A DNA stretch of 64,000 nt, from the NCBI GenBank assembly GCA_021292105.1, contig CM037870.1, forward strand, positions 50,718,747 to 50,782,746. The letters run 5' to 3'. Positions 11,272 through 25,200 of this stretch are shown here, in pieces. Below the pieces are notes generated by a model. The model was not told the DNA's origin, did no database searches, and saw nothing but the letters and a program-made list of their open reading frames with translations. Within the stretch, counting starts at the first letter, position 1. Every line of letters starts with the position of its first letter. The stretch is from Anadara kagoshimensis (taxonomy: Eukaryota; Mollusca; Bivalvia; Arcoida; Arcidae). The position numbers were made by a program, and so were the translations under genes.

Positions 11272-11519
11272 TCAATGATGCTCTGATATCTGACACAGTG
11301 GCGCATAATTTGAAGAACACGGCTTTGCTACTAAACCTTCCTGTGTGTGAAGGTGATTGTGGAGGCCGTTAAGCACTAAACTATGATAATCCGCCATTAG
11401 ACAATTTCCATTTGTATGTATTGATTGGGTAGTTAAGAATAAGTCATTATCAATTCTGTGTCCGTCACTATCCCACTGCCATCCAACTGAATGATGTGCT
11501 CCCACAAATACGGCTAAAT
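11272..11519 (-). CDS. Exon 12: CTLD C-terminal half, stop
   Basis: Acceptor TTTGTTATAG in phase 1. The exon encodes 81 residues beginning LAVFVGAHHSVGWQWDSDG and ending PCSSNYAPLCQISEHH. It holds the WQW strand and the last two domain Cys (GNC and LCQ). A TQS stretch replaces EPN, and LVAKPC stands where WNDxxC is usual. Confidence 0.85.
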
Positions 11520-13077
11520 CTATAACAAAAAAAACAAAAACAAGTAGAAGAACCACAACAGTACTAATAATTCAAACAGAAGGTTCTTAAATATGCGAGG
11601 AATTATAATCACAGTTAACAATATAGTCTATATAGCTTATCATCCCTGGTTTAACAGAATAATTAGCTAAAAAACACATGTTTTTAAAGTATGTTCCGTA
11701 TAAACAAGAGATCAAAAAGGGCCTGTAATGCATATGAAATTAAAATATTGAATTGACGGTTTTCATTTCTCCTTTATTAGTGTTTTCTAATTCTAAATCG
11801 TTTCGATATAAACAGGTAAAACAGCAAAGTTTACAGAACCAAATTGACCACCGAAAATAAAAATAAAAATTATTAAACGGTGCAACGTGTTGTTGGCCGT
11901 GGAATGTATGCGGCATGAGTGATTATATTGTATTTCATGTTAAATGTTAGGTAAAGTCTACCTTCCTCCAATTTTAAGTTCAACTGTTTTTGGACCGAAA
12001 TCAACAATACCACGTATAAAATATGCTTTAAAAGCCTTTTTTAAATTTAATTTACCTTCTATTTAGACCCATTAAAACCCCTTCCCCCAATGTTTCTGGT
12101 CAAATACACATTGAATTGTTTTGTTTTATCACACAGTTTGATAGAAAATTTTAAAAGTATTGGCTAAATTTAGCATATTATTTGCCTATTTTTTCGACCA
12201 TTTTCACTTTTTGTTATTTAAGCTAACGGCGGCCGTCTTGAATAATGCAGGAAGTTGATTTTTGTTAACAGTAATTTGCGACAGGTGGGGATTTTTTAAC
12301 ACCATTTTGGTTTAAATTGGTCCAGTAATATCAAAGGAGAATATTCAAGTTGGACGGACATACATTTGGCCATGCCATACTCTCAGCTTGCTATAATTGC
12401 CAGTTGAGCTAATTATATAAAAGTGATATTGAACAATATTTCAATGTTATAATGCTTTAACTGTGTATATGCAGTACAAAAATATGTTTAAATTACCTTC
12501 GACGTGCGTAGAATGTTTGTCGATATCAGCTAGGTGCTTCAATACATCATGAAGATCAGTATGCGAATGGAATTCAGCCAATTGAGAACAACGAGCACGA
12601 CAATAAACCTATTCCAAAAGACACCATTATAAGAATGTATTTTAGATTAGAAACAAACTTTTCTGTCATATTAACGCCAAATTGGCAATCTTCGACAGAA
12701 CTCGTTATTATGTTTCCTACAGATGAGGTTACGGATTAAGCCGAGTTGTGACGACTCATATCAATGGTTTCAATGACAATCACTCTCTCAGCTGGCCGAA
12801 ATTTTGTTCTCGTATCGAGAACCATGAGGTTTTTTACCTGATAGTATCGAAAACATACATCTCATTCCTAAATTTCAAATGTTGAATGGATTTTATTTCA
12901 ACATTGCATTTTTATGACAGAATCCTAATTGACTGTAATATTACTTCCGGAAAATATGATGACATCGTTGCTGCGTACCGATAGCCAAACCACCACTACC
13001 ACTACGATGATGCGTATAATACAACAATTAAAATTCAGAAACAAATAAGAGATGAAGATGGCGACGAAGACGAGGAC

Positions 13078-13113
<36 letters not shown>

Positions 13114-13193
13114 GATGACGATTGCTACGATAACAAGGACGACATTGATGATGATGATGATCATCATGATCATATGATGATGATGATCATTAC

Positions 13194-13236
<43 letters not shown>

Positions 13237-16200
13237 GGCGTCCATGACGCTGATACTTATACCTTTCCCTGGTCGTAGGTCATTCTTGTACTTCCTTTCA
13301 TGTAACAGGAACCATGAATTGAAACAAAACCTTGTGGACAGTGGTGATGAATATTGTGTATATCTATATGTGAACATCCTGTAAAATTTATTTTTAATTT
13401 TTAATTATTTTTCTGCTTTTTACACATTAAATACTTGATTGAGATTCGACAAATGTTATTGATGTAATGTAAATATTTATAACCCCGCTTCGACCTCGAA
13501 GAAGAGTGGGATACACTGGTTTACACCTGTCTTTCCGTCCGAAAACAAAAAAAACGTAACAGTTTTCTCAGCAACTAAGGAATATACTTTTGAAATTTTG
13601 TATGCGAGTTCAGTACGATATGCTATGCCGCAATCACCGATTTCTAGTCAGACATGTACTTCCTGTTTACTTTACGGTCAATGGATGATGTTAAGAGCGG
13701 GAATATACTAGTACTATGTGAGCAGCTGCTCACATATTTCTCTTAAATTGTGAGATATTTACAAATTTGAGATTGTAGTAATAATAATGAATGTATAAGG
13801 CACTCAGATTATACATGATCTGCTTTAATCACAATCTGACCTTGACTATATGATGGAATCATAGCAACCAAGAACATAAAACAACAAAACGAAACATAAC
13901 ACAAGTTAAACATAAAACGAGATCTAGTGGTGTGACTGGCGTCTTTAAAGTGTTTCTTTTTGGATACATAGATTCAAATAAATGTGAAGCTTAAAGACAA
14001 GTTGTTAAATAAGTGGTCCATTTTGGTTGAAATATGAAGCAAAAAGGATTTCACACACAAATGACGCTAAATTATACATTTTAACATCAACTATTATACA
14101 GTTAAACCTGTCTGTAAAGGGCAAATAAAGGAATTAGTAGAGATGGCTTTTATACACATGTAGTCTTTGAATATAAGTTAAAAACAAGAAAATTTAGCAA
14201 ATGGGATAAAAAGAATTGGCCTTTAAAGAAGGGTATTCTTTTATATGGGATGTAATTAAGTCAGATTTAACTGTATACAATAGTTTTTCTTTTCGTTTGG
14301 TATAAATGAACCTTTTTCTTTATATAGTGATGGTCACTATAGCATGTTCACTGCAAGATTTAATTACACCGTCATGTGACGGTGTAGCTAGCTCAACAGG
14401 ATCTGTATACCTTTCCGGAGCACCCTGCCTCTTTTCCATGATGGAAATAGAAGTGTTTTGCGAAATTTGCCAGTTAAAATGTTTTTGTTTGAGATTGTAA
14501 TTCGGACATTTATTGGTATGTTTCTTTTTGACACATATAAAGTTCTTTACTCTTTCATACCTGAGGTTGTTGTAGGTGGTGCCGTTGTTGTAGTTGGTAC
14601 TGCTTTATGGTGGTGGTTACATTTGTCACCGGTACAACAATGGACTCCTAATGAGATATCACCTTGTCTTTTCCCGAATACATTAGCTGTTGTACCCAAT
14701 CTAGAACAAACCTATATAGACATTTGAGATATTAAATTCCTTACTAAATGCCATGTCATCTTTTAAGTATGTTTATTTTGATACAGTCAGTTATTTATTA
14801 TAATAAAATTTCTGTTCATATTTCTTGAAAGAAATCCTTAATAACAATGGTTTTGTGAAACTTTCTAACTGTATACAATTTTACCAGACAAACTGGTAAA
14901 TGCGTTAAAAAGGAGTTGCATGGCGTAATTTACTTTTTTGTAATTTTTGTCTGCTTTTAAATCCGTATATTTGGGATTATTCCACTATGTTTGTAAAATC
15001 AAGAAGACCATCTCATCGGTTCCCTTCTTTTACTTCAGATCAAAGCTTGATCATAAATCAGGTGTCAGATATTTCTTATGATTGTAAAGTGACAAAAATA
15101 ATTTGAAAAAAATAAATAAGATTGGTTTTTAAGATTAGTCGCAAATATTTAAAGAACTCCGCTTTTTAAACAAAATGCATAAAAAACAGAAAATGGAATA
15201 AATACTTATCAGCACCACTCTGCTAAAAGTAAGAAAAAAAAGGTAAAACTGTGTGTATTTAAATATTTATCTTTTTTTTCTTATTTTTACCAAAAGGAAA
15301 ACATTAAGTCTATAAAACTGATGGATGGCAGAAGGGTAGGGTGTTCAGTTTAGCTGAGTTGTGTATTCAAATCAGAAACAAACATACCAGTCCATGTCCA
15401 AATCACAATCCCAAAGCCGAGTAAATATTCGGAACGGGCAAATAAGTAGAGTGTGAACTTTCGCTAACGACAGATGTCAGAAAAGTATCTGATTTAGTCA
15501 GGTAGTTTGGTAAATACGTTTTTAACCATCCCACTTGATATTAATTAAAAATTCCCAATATTTTCCGTTTTGAAATTTACTTATTCACTGTGCATTTTAC
15601 ATTTTGTCAACAAAATATTAATATTGAACAAATTTTACCAATCTAAAACATTTCTGTGTTAGATATGATCACACCCTGACCCTGGTCTAGTAATATATCG
15701 GTGATTGTTATTTTACCTTTGGGTCCATACAACCAAGTCTGTATGTTATTTCAGCATCAGCATTTAATGTTTCCAGAGAGTAACATTCCTGCGAACATAA
15801 AAATGAGTATTTGTAAATGACAACCACAAAGAAACATTCCAATTCATGTGCAAAGCTATAATCCAAAAGCATAGTACAACTTTGAAAGTGGCAATTAAAG
15901 TTCAACTTAAAATAAACATACTAATCCATATCCAAATCACAATCCCAAAGCAAACCAAAAACAGTGATACTTAAACACATACATTTACATCAGGGAAATG
16001 AGGCTGGGTGCTCCGGAAGGGTAAGCGTCTCTTGTTGAGCGCCACGTGTGTAATCAAAATTGATATTGAAGGAAACACGGAACCACTGTAAGTCAACAAA
16101 TCTCAAGTAATTTTGGATACAGGGGCAACATACTTTCATATATATTATGGTGACAACAATAAAGCTTGTTGGGGGCCTTAATAAGCCTAAGCATGCAATA

Positions 16201-19200
16201 TCCTTGGATCAACAATATATATGTAAGCAGCTTGATTCGTTTTATAAAGTTCATGTAGTGGAAGCAAGCGTACCATAGCAAGTTAATTGTGAATAAAATA
16301 TACGATAAGCAAGAGGTTTAGGTATATTTGTCCATAGAAACGGAAAGTTTACAATGGAAAATTGAAGTCGTGATGTTTGTCATATACATGTAGTTTCAAA
16401 TGTACCGGTTTCGTTGGTGCCATTATTGAGAAAAATGAAAGTAAATATGAAGCAGAACTTGAAGAATTATTCCGTCAATAGTATAGATGACATTCACATA
16501 ATTTCCAAATTTAGGATAAGTGACATCGTCTTCTATATATATGTATGAGGAGTTGAATGATTTGGTGACAGTCTTCATTTCAGATTTAACAAGGTTCTGC
16601 ATAAATATTTTCTCAACAAAACTTTATAATAAACTGTCAGTAAGACAGAAACTGAGTAGAATCAGTACGCGATCAGCAGCTGTATATGACCTACAACTGA
16701 ACAAGTACAACATACCTTTCCTGCTTCACATACTTCAGTAGTATTGCATGATTCTGCCGTGGATGAACTTCCACAGAAATAGCATTCAACTTGAAAAATT
16801 CAACAAAAAGCAAGTTAAACATTAATACAGCTTATTGAACGTTACATATACAAATACATTTAGAAAAGTTTAAAATTAAACAAAACTACATTCATTTTGA
16901 AAGGAATTGGTAGAATACAATGCATGTAATTATTACTGAAATTATTTTTACAGCACTAAACGGCCTTTTTGGAATAATATCCCTCATATGTGGTGCTCAG
17001 ACTAAAATATTTGAAATCTAAATATTTTTAAGATGCATAACAGGAAAAAGCAAAGAACCAAAATGTATTTTACCAAATCTACTGAAGGAAATACTTAAAA
17101 CGATAAGCATCGCATAGCTTGGTTTAAGGAATTCTCAAAAATTTAAAAAGTTTTATGAACAATGATCATGTATTGCCTATTGGGTTAACAATATCTTCGA
17201 GGATAGTGGATTCGGTAAAAAAAAAACCTTTGGTCCTTTTATAATTCTTATTTCAACATCTTAAAAACATTTGGGGATTTCCACTATTTCAGTTCGAGAA
17301 TTACTGATGAAGATTTTTTATTCCGAAACTGCCATCCTGTTCAGCAAATTTAACACACAGTCAACCTGCTTATAATCCAACTCTATATTATAAGGGTCAC
17401 CTGCTTATAAGGACAAAGAATTGTATCCCAATTGTTCTTTATTCATACTGTTTGAACCTGTATATAAAAGCGACCTGCCTATAAAGGCGACATTTACTGG
17501 TTCCTTTGGATGGCCGTTATAGACAGGTTTGACTGTAATTGAAATTATAATAAAAAAAATAATTTTGATTGATCAAATGATTAAACTAATCAAACGTCCA
17601 ACAACTGACCCATGGAATGAAGAGCTGAAATAAGTATACTTACAACATTTATCACTAGTTCTGGGACAAGCTTTTTGAAAACAATCATCAGATTTTAATG
17701 TACTATCTGCAGCTGCAAACAATTTACATGCTTCTCCGTTTATATCAGCACATACAGAGCTGGTTGATGCTGACGGTTGTGTTGCTTGAAAAATCAAAAT
17801 AAGTGTATGATAAAGCTAACAGTGGGACAACAGTATTTATTAAAGTAAATGCTTACGAGTTCTATCAACATCTCGTTCGCTCAAGGCTATAGTGGACTGG
17901 AGTTGATAATTGTGTTGAGCTTCCAAGTTAAGATTCTATTACTTATATCGATGTCGTCGGGTCTTGAATGGTGGAGGAAGCGAAAATATCTCGAGAAAAC
18001 ATCGAGCTTCGCGGACTGATACATTTTACCACCAAAATATCCCTGAATGGAATTCAAACAGGGCGGGAGGCGTTATGATCCGTGAATTATGGATTAAGAC
18101 CACTCGTCAAATTGATTGTTTTGTTGACTCAATGACTGTTTCTATATATTACTACAGTATGTTCATGCGTAAAAAGAGGTTATCGGACGATGCCGGATGT
18201 TACTACCAAATTTAAAGCCGGAGTAACTGCCTATTAGTAGAAAATTATACTTTCTAATAATTAAGAGTTATAAAAGTCGGAACAGATTGAAATTGTGTGT
18301 CAACGAGAAATGCTTAAAACTCATTATATTGTGCTTCGCTATATATATGTAGTTTAACTTTTAGAAAACAATTTTAAAAATTAGCTCAAGAGATCTTATT
18401 TATACAGTATTATGTAAACATGCTGGTTTTTTCTCTTTTTTATGTATCTGTTATACCTTTTGACGCATTTGTTAATAGAAATTCAAAAGTACCACGATTA
18501 TTTTATTTTATTTATTTATTTATTTATTTATTTATTATACTTACTATTTTGTGACATCTGGTTTGCAGGGTGTAGCGTCATGTTGCTTGTAGCGACGCCG
18601 TTACACAAGTCTGTATCGCAACATGCTCCATCTACCGTCGCTGATCTCTTTGTGAATATCGAGCTGCATATCTAATATGAAAAAAAAATCTTGTTAAACA
18701 AGATGCAATAACATGAATGAACGAAAATATTTATTCTATTATCGATGCACATATAAATTAATAAAGACAGCTGGTTATTAAACTCAGTGTTAATATTATA
18801 ACGGTTTTTACCCCGAACAAGAGGGGCTTTGATCGGTGGCTGAGGGGTCAAAAGTGCGTACTAACAGATCACAGTGTCCCTCACTGCCTAGGTTTGAATT
18901 GCACTCGGGGCAAATCCTAGAGTGGGAAAGTTTGCCAGTTCGTTTACTGAAGGTCGGTGGTTTTCTCCAGGCACTCCGGTTTTCCACACTATTCTTGAAC
19001 TAAACACATTGATTCTAATTAAAGAATCTTGACTTGAGTGTAAAACTCCATTGCTTCACACTCGGACTCCACTCCACAATTGAGCATGATTCTTAATCTT
19101 ATATAAGTGATAGTGGAGGAAACGTCAGTGCCCAGAAATATCCATCGAAATTCGGCAAATTTTTTCTCGTATTTATCTAACATTAGACTAGTTTTTTCTA

Positions 19201-22200
19201 TCTGATTTGACGAAATACAAGTTTTATCGAACACGTATGATACAGAAACTTGTATCACCACTGTGGTGATACAACATTGGCGGTAAAGTGCACGTGCACT
19301 TTTAGTCGGATTTCTCATTGTGACGTCATTGGGAATCTCCGATTTGTCAAATGTAAAGAATGACGTCATTACTACAGAATAGATGAGTGGTTTTCTGTGG
19401 TAAAGTGTAAAAAAAATTACATAAAGTATTGTTTTTTATTATTTTTAATAACCTAATTGGAAATGGTAGATAAAAATGTCATATACACAATGTGTATATA
19501 ATATGTATGTATCTGCCATAGTTAAGATTCAAACTTAGGTCGTAAGAGGAGCAGTGATCCGTAAGATAGCGCTTTAGACCATTCAAGGAGATTGAGACCC
19601 GAAATGTTGTTCAGGCGTGTGATTCACGTAAATTATGAAACAGAAAATGAAATGTAAAATGAATAACTAATACTGTTTATCTTGTCGGTCATTGCACAAT
19701 CCTCTACATGACTTTAAACGTATCATGATTTCCAAACAATATTTAGTAAACTAAACGTAGAATGAATGTTGAATATGTGATCAATATGTTACTCAACCTT
19801 GATTAACTGTCTATATATTCAACGAGAGATACAGGTTTTATATTGTTTACGTATTGAACAAAATACCAAACAAATCTGTCAACGTGTATATTTATTACCA
19901 TATTTGCCGTGTCGGAAATTCCTCATCCTCTGGAAATCCAGATATTTATATTTATAAGTTATATTTTACACCAGTTTTAATTTTAATTTTACAGCGATAG
20001 ACAGTCGTTTTGGAATACAATTTCTTATCAATAGAACTTGGACCAAAATTGCGAAACCATTTTTTTTGCCCAAGATGTTAAAAAAATAACAAATACCAAA
20101 TCCACCTAAGACCTACTTTGAACGATTAGCATATCTTAGTGTTAAAGATTTAAATTAAGAGGCAGATAATTGTAGCGTCTCTTCTGAACGACCCATTTCT
20201 GAATACCTATTGCTTAGCAAAAAGTACTAACTACCTTTTTTCAAGTTTTGATAAAACCCAAGTTGGGTGCGAACCCCGAACTTTAACATATCATTTATGG
20301 AGATAGCACTCTAACATTTTACCAGCTAGTCTACCGTATTGTCCGTATAGGTTAGTTTAAAAACTTTCTTTTTGTTTGATTTTTACTATGGCGTGTTAAT
20401 TTATCAGCACTTGAATGCCGCTTCGGAATAATTTTAACATTTCGCCTCAGTTGTGCTCTGACCAAAATTGCGGAAATGTAAATTAATTGAATGATTAAGA
20501 ATGTTATAGCAATGATTTCCTGTCAAGTTTTGCACCGATTTGTTAAGTAACAGAATGATACACCAACTAGTTCGTATTTCAAAAACGATCCTAATCAAAA
20601 GATTAGTTTTCACGAAAAACGACTATTTATACCATTTGTAGCGCCATCCATAATTGGAGGTATCCATCGATTGCAAGTCGGTCACTTTGAAAACGTACAT
20701 TTTATAACAAGATACGACTCAAACTCGCCCTTGAAAGACAACCAAAATTGTAAGTTTTTATCTTTTTTGCTTTGGGAGATAAAAAAGAAATATAAGCATT
20801 TATTTTGTTTGGGCTATTGGCTAAATTGTAAGCAATTATCTTTTTTTACCTTAGAAGATAGACAAAAGTGTTAGCATAATCATTTTTAACTTACGTCTTT
20901 GTGAGCACAGCCTAGTTTGTATTTCTCTTCAAACGTGTCGGTAAAGCTCTGAGTGGCGATGCAATACTGAAACAGAATAATACACAAGACATATTTAGTG
21001 GATATGTAATACAAATAAAAATTCAACTGTGAGGTATGTAATGGCCAATAACCAACGCAGCTAAGAACACCACACTATATATGCTAGAATCAACCACACA
21101 AAAAGAACGAGTATTAATGTAATGATGGATGCATCATTACAAATAAGGCGCCCAAACAAACAAAAGTCAAACCCTGTATTCAGAACTCATATTATTAGAA
21201 ATTAACAGGTTTTTTTTCACTTAAGATTTAAATGAAATAAAGATTCAAGAGATGTAACCTTCTTGGTCATTTAGAATATATACTTGGAGCAAGCGTGTCT
21301 ATGTATGGTCTCTCTCTCTCTGAAATTTTATTCTAAAAAATTATTGTCTTGTTGACAAATGAAAGTAGAAGTAGTACATGAATCCAATTGGTTGAAATTC
21401 AAACAATAGACAAAGTTGACTGACATCACCTATACCCAATATCACAACCTGTTTTTTTGATGAGCTAATGATGTGTTGATTTTAAATTAATCCAAGCATT
21501 TACCCATGTAATGTCATATTGATAACTAAATACAGCCACTCTATCGAATTGAATAATGAATCATGACCCAGGGATAAATGACCATTAGTGTTGCTTATAA
21601 AAAAGATTTAGCTTGAGAGCTTTTGGACATGGATCAGTGATTACTTAAGTATCCTTTACAATGAAAATTCAAGCTTATGGTTTTGATTCTTAAACAAAAT
21701 GATAGCAGCAATCCCATGAAGAAAACTATAGTTTGAGGGTGGGGATCTCAGAGTTAGTACCTAGACCTACCTGTCCCCATCCTCCTATTGAATGACCATA
21801 TGGGTTTACTTAAGTATCAATCTATTCAACTTTTCATAAAGAATAAGAAAATATATATGTTAGGGGTGGGGATCTCAACCCAGCCCTGCCTGTCCCCACC
21901 CTCCTCTGGAATAACGTCATTTGTATTTCTGCAGTACCATTCTATTCAACTTTAAAAGCCGAGCCAGAAAATATATAGTTTCAGGATGGGGATATCAACC
22001 ATTTGAAAGTTAGTACCAAGCCCCGCCCATCCCCACCCTCCATCAAGAATAACCCCATGGGACTTTTTTTAGTATCACTCTATTCAACTTTTCATGTAGA
22101 ACCAGAAAATATATAGTTTATGGGTGGGGATCTTAACCGTTAAAAAGTTAGCACACTGCCCCACCCATCCCCACCCTCCCTGATATCCCGGGAAAATTTT

Positions 22201-25200
22201 GCGATACAGACTTGTACATCTCGAGACACTGATCATGAATATATACGGTTTTATAGTACAAAATATAGTATAAATAGTAAAATTGAGCATTATTGTTTTT
22301 AAGACCCTGCCCTCCTGCCCCTCTCCTAATGACCCCATGGGCATTTTACCTCGGCCTCTGGGGAAGGAGATGGGGATCAACCTTCGTGTGAAGTTTGGTT
22401 AAGATTGCACGGTCTTCGAGAAACTGGTTGGACAAGTTCATGGCCGGAAGAAGAAGAAGAGGAAGAATAATAATAACGAGTACTAATGTAATGATGGATG
22501 CATCATTACAAATAAGGCGCCCAAACGAATAAAAATCAAACCCTGTATTCAGAACACACATTAGGACTTGTACTTTTGTTGCTTTTTTTCATTTCCATGG
22601 CAACGGCTGAAAATTTTAAACCTTTAAATAAGTTCTACATACAATAGAAAAACTGTTGAGAAATTCTAAACTTGTAATATTCTTTTCATTTTAAGATTTA
22701 ATTTTATATATAGAAGTAGTACATGAATCTAATTGGTTGAAATTCATACAATAGGCAAAGTTGATTGACATCACCTATACCCAATACCACAACCCATTGT
22801 TTTGATGAGCTAATGATGTTTTGATTTTAAATTAATCCAAGCATTTACCCATATAATGTCATACTGATAACTAAATGCAGCTACTCTATCGAATTGAATA
22901 ATAAATCATGCCCCAGGGATAACTGACCATTAGTGTTGCTTATAAAAAAGTTTAGCTTGAGAGCTTTTAGACATGGATCAGTGATTACTTAAGTATCCTT
23001 GACAATGAAAATCCATGCTTATTGTTTTAATTCTTAAACAAAATCATAGCAACCATACCATGAATTAAACTTTAGTTTGAGGGTGGGGACCTCAAAGTTA
23101 GTACCTAGACATACCTGTCCCCGCCCTCCTATTGAAATGACCATATGGGTTAACTTTAATATCAATCTATTCAACTTTTCATAAAGAATAAGAAAATATA
23201 TATGTTAAGGGTGGGGATCTCAACTGATCAAAAGTTACTACCCAGCCGCACTTGTCCCCGCCCTCCTCTGGAAAACGCCATGGGTATTTCTTCAGTATCA
23301 CTCTATTCAACTTTTAAACCAGAACCGGAAAATACATAGTTTCAGGGTGGGGATATGAACCATTTAAAAGTTAGTACCAAGCCCCGCCCGTCCCCACCCT
23401 CCATCAGGAAAGACCCCATTGCATTTTCTTTAGTATCACTCTATTCAACTTTTCATGTAGAACCAGAAAATATATAGTTTATGGGTGGGGATCTCAACTG
23501 TTTAAAAGTTAGCACACTGCCCCGCCCATCCCCATCCCTCCCTGATACCTCAGGGAAAGTCTTGTGATACAGACTTGTGCATCTTGAGATACTGATCATG
23601 AATATATATAGTTTTATAGTACAAAATAAAGTATAAATGGCAAAATTGACCATTATTGTTTTTAAGACTCCGCCCTCCTGCCCCTCCCCTAATGACCCCA
23701 TGACCATTTTGGCATGGCCTCTGGAGAAGGAGATGGGGATCAACCTTCATGTGAAGTTTGGTTAAGATTGGACCAACGGTCTTCGAGAAATTGGTGGGAC
23801 AAGTTCATGGCCGGAAGAAGAAGAAGAAGAGGAAGAATAATAATAATAATAAAAATAATAATAACGAGTATTAATGTAATGATGGATGCACCATTACAAA
23901 TAAGGCGCCCAAACGAATAAAAATCAAACCTTCTACTTAGAACTCATATTGGGAGGACTTGTACTTTTGCCGCTTTTTTCCATGTCCATGGCAACGGCTG
24001 CCATTTTGAAAATTTTAAACCTTTAATTACGATCTACATCACTAAAAAACTGCAGGGAAACCAAATTACTTTTTGCCATTTTTAAAAGGACAACAAAAAT
24101 ATGATCACTTTGCATAATTACAAAATATATCATTTTTTCATTTACATGGCATTACATTATTGTAAACATGTACTTAGTGAACTTTTTTTATCAAATACCA
24201 GGTTTCCAAACTTAAAAATCCCTAATCAAATAGTAACACTTATTTTAATCCCAACATGGATTATTAGAAATTTTAAACTTGTATTATTCTTTTCATTTTA
24301 AGATTTGATTTTATATATACAAGTAGTACATGAATCCAATTGGTTGAAATTCAAACAATAGGCAAAGTTGATTGACATCACCTATACTCAATATCACAAC
24401 CTGTTGTTTTGATTAGCCAATGATGTGTTGATTTTAAATTAATCCAAGCATTTACCCATGTAATGTCATATTGATAACTAAATGCAGCTACTCTATCGAA
24501 TTGAATCATAAATCATGCCCCAAGGATAACTGACCATTGGTGCTGCTTATAAAAACATATTTAGCTTGAGAGCTTTTAGACATGGATCAGTGATTACTTA
24601 AGTATCCTTGACAATGAAAATTCATGCTTATGGTTTTAATTCTTACACAAAACAATAGCAACCATCCCACGAAGAAAACTATAGTTTGAGGGTGGGGATC
24701 TCAAAGTTAGTACCTAGACCTACCTGTCCCCACCCTCCTATTGAATGACCATATGGGTTTACTTAAGTATTAATCTATTCAACTTTTCATAAAGAATAAG
24801 AGAATATATATGTTAGGGGTGGGGATCTCAACTGATCAAAAGTTAGTACCCAGCCCCGCCTGTCCCCTTCCTCCTCTGGAAAACGCCATGGGCATTTCTT
24901 CAGTATCACTCTATTCAACTTTTAAAACAGAACTGGAAAATATATAGTTTCAGGATGGGGATATCAACCATTTAAAAGTTAGTACCAAGCCCTCCCATCC
25001 CCACCCTCCATCAGGAATGACCCCATAGGACTTTCTTTAGTATCACTCAATTCAACTTTTCATGCAGAACCAGAAAATATATAGTTTATGGGTGGGGATC
25101 TTAACCGTTTAAAAGTTAGCACACTGCCCCCCCATCCCCACCCTCCCTGATACCCCCGGGAAAATCTTTGATACAGACTTGTACATCTTGAGACACTGAT

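Larger units (their letters stand above)
3712..13240. repeat. Tandem duplication of the 3' CTLD exon region
   Basis: Three blocks (3712-6905, 7296-9065, 11224-13240) each carry a last CTLD exon, a penultimate exon and a GATG-rich tract in the same order. Introns match too: an AACTTGAAATATG...ACTCGAAAATAAAAC stretch precedes a GT microsatellite in blocks 1 and 2. The ACTGTACAAAAAGTA block near 8935 matches one near 6745. Without the mariner in block 1, the spacing is about 2.3 kb and then 3.9 kb. A relic penultimate exon at 10400 suggests a fourth unit. Confidence 0.75.

Noticed and set aside
12925-13377. 150-codon minus-strand frame with poly-His
   Set aside because: Only its first part overlaps a real exon, and there in a different frame. 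The rest is the intronic GAT repeat.
19019-19369. Minus-strand 116-codon frame
   Set aside because: It overlaps the end of a SINE and contains a palindromic GTATCACCACTGTGGTGATAC. There is no family resemblance.
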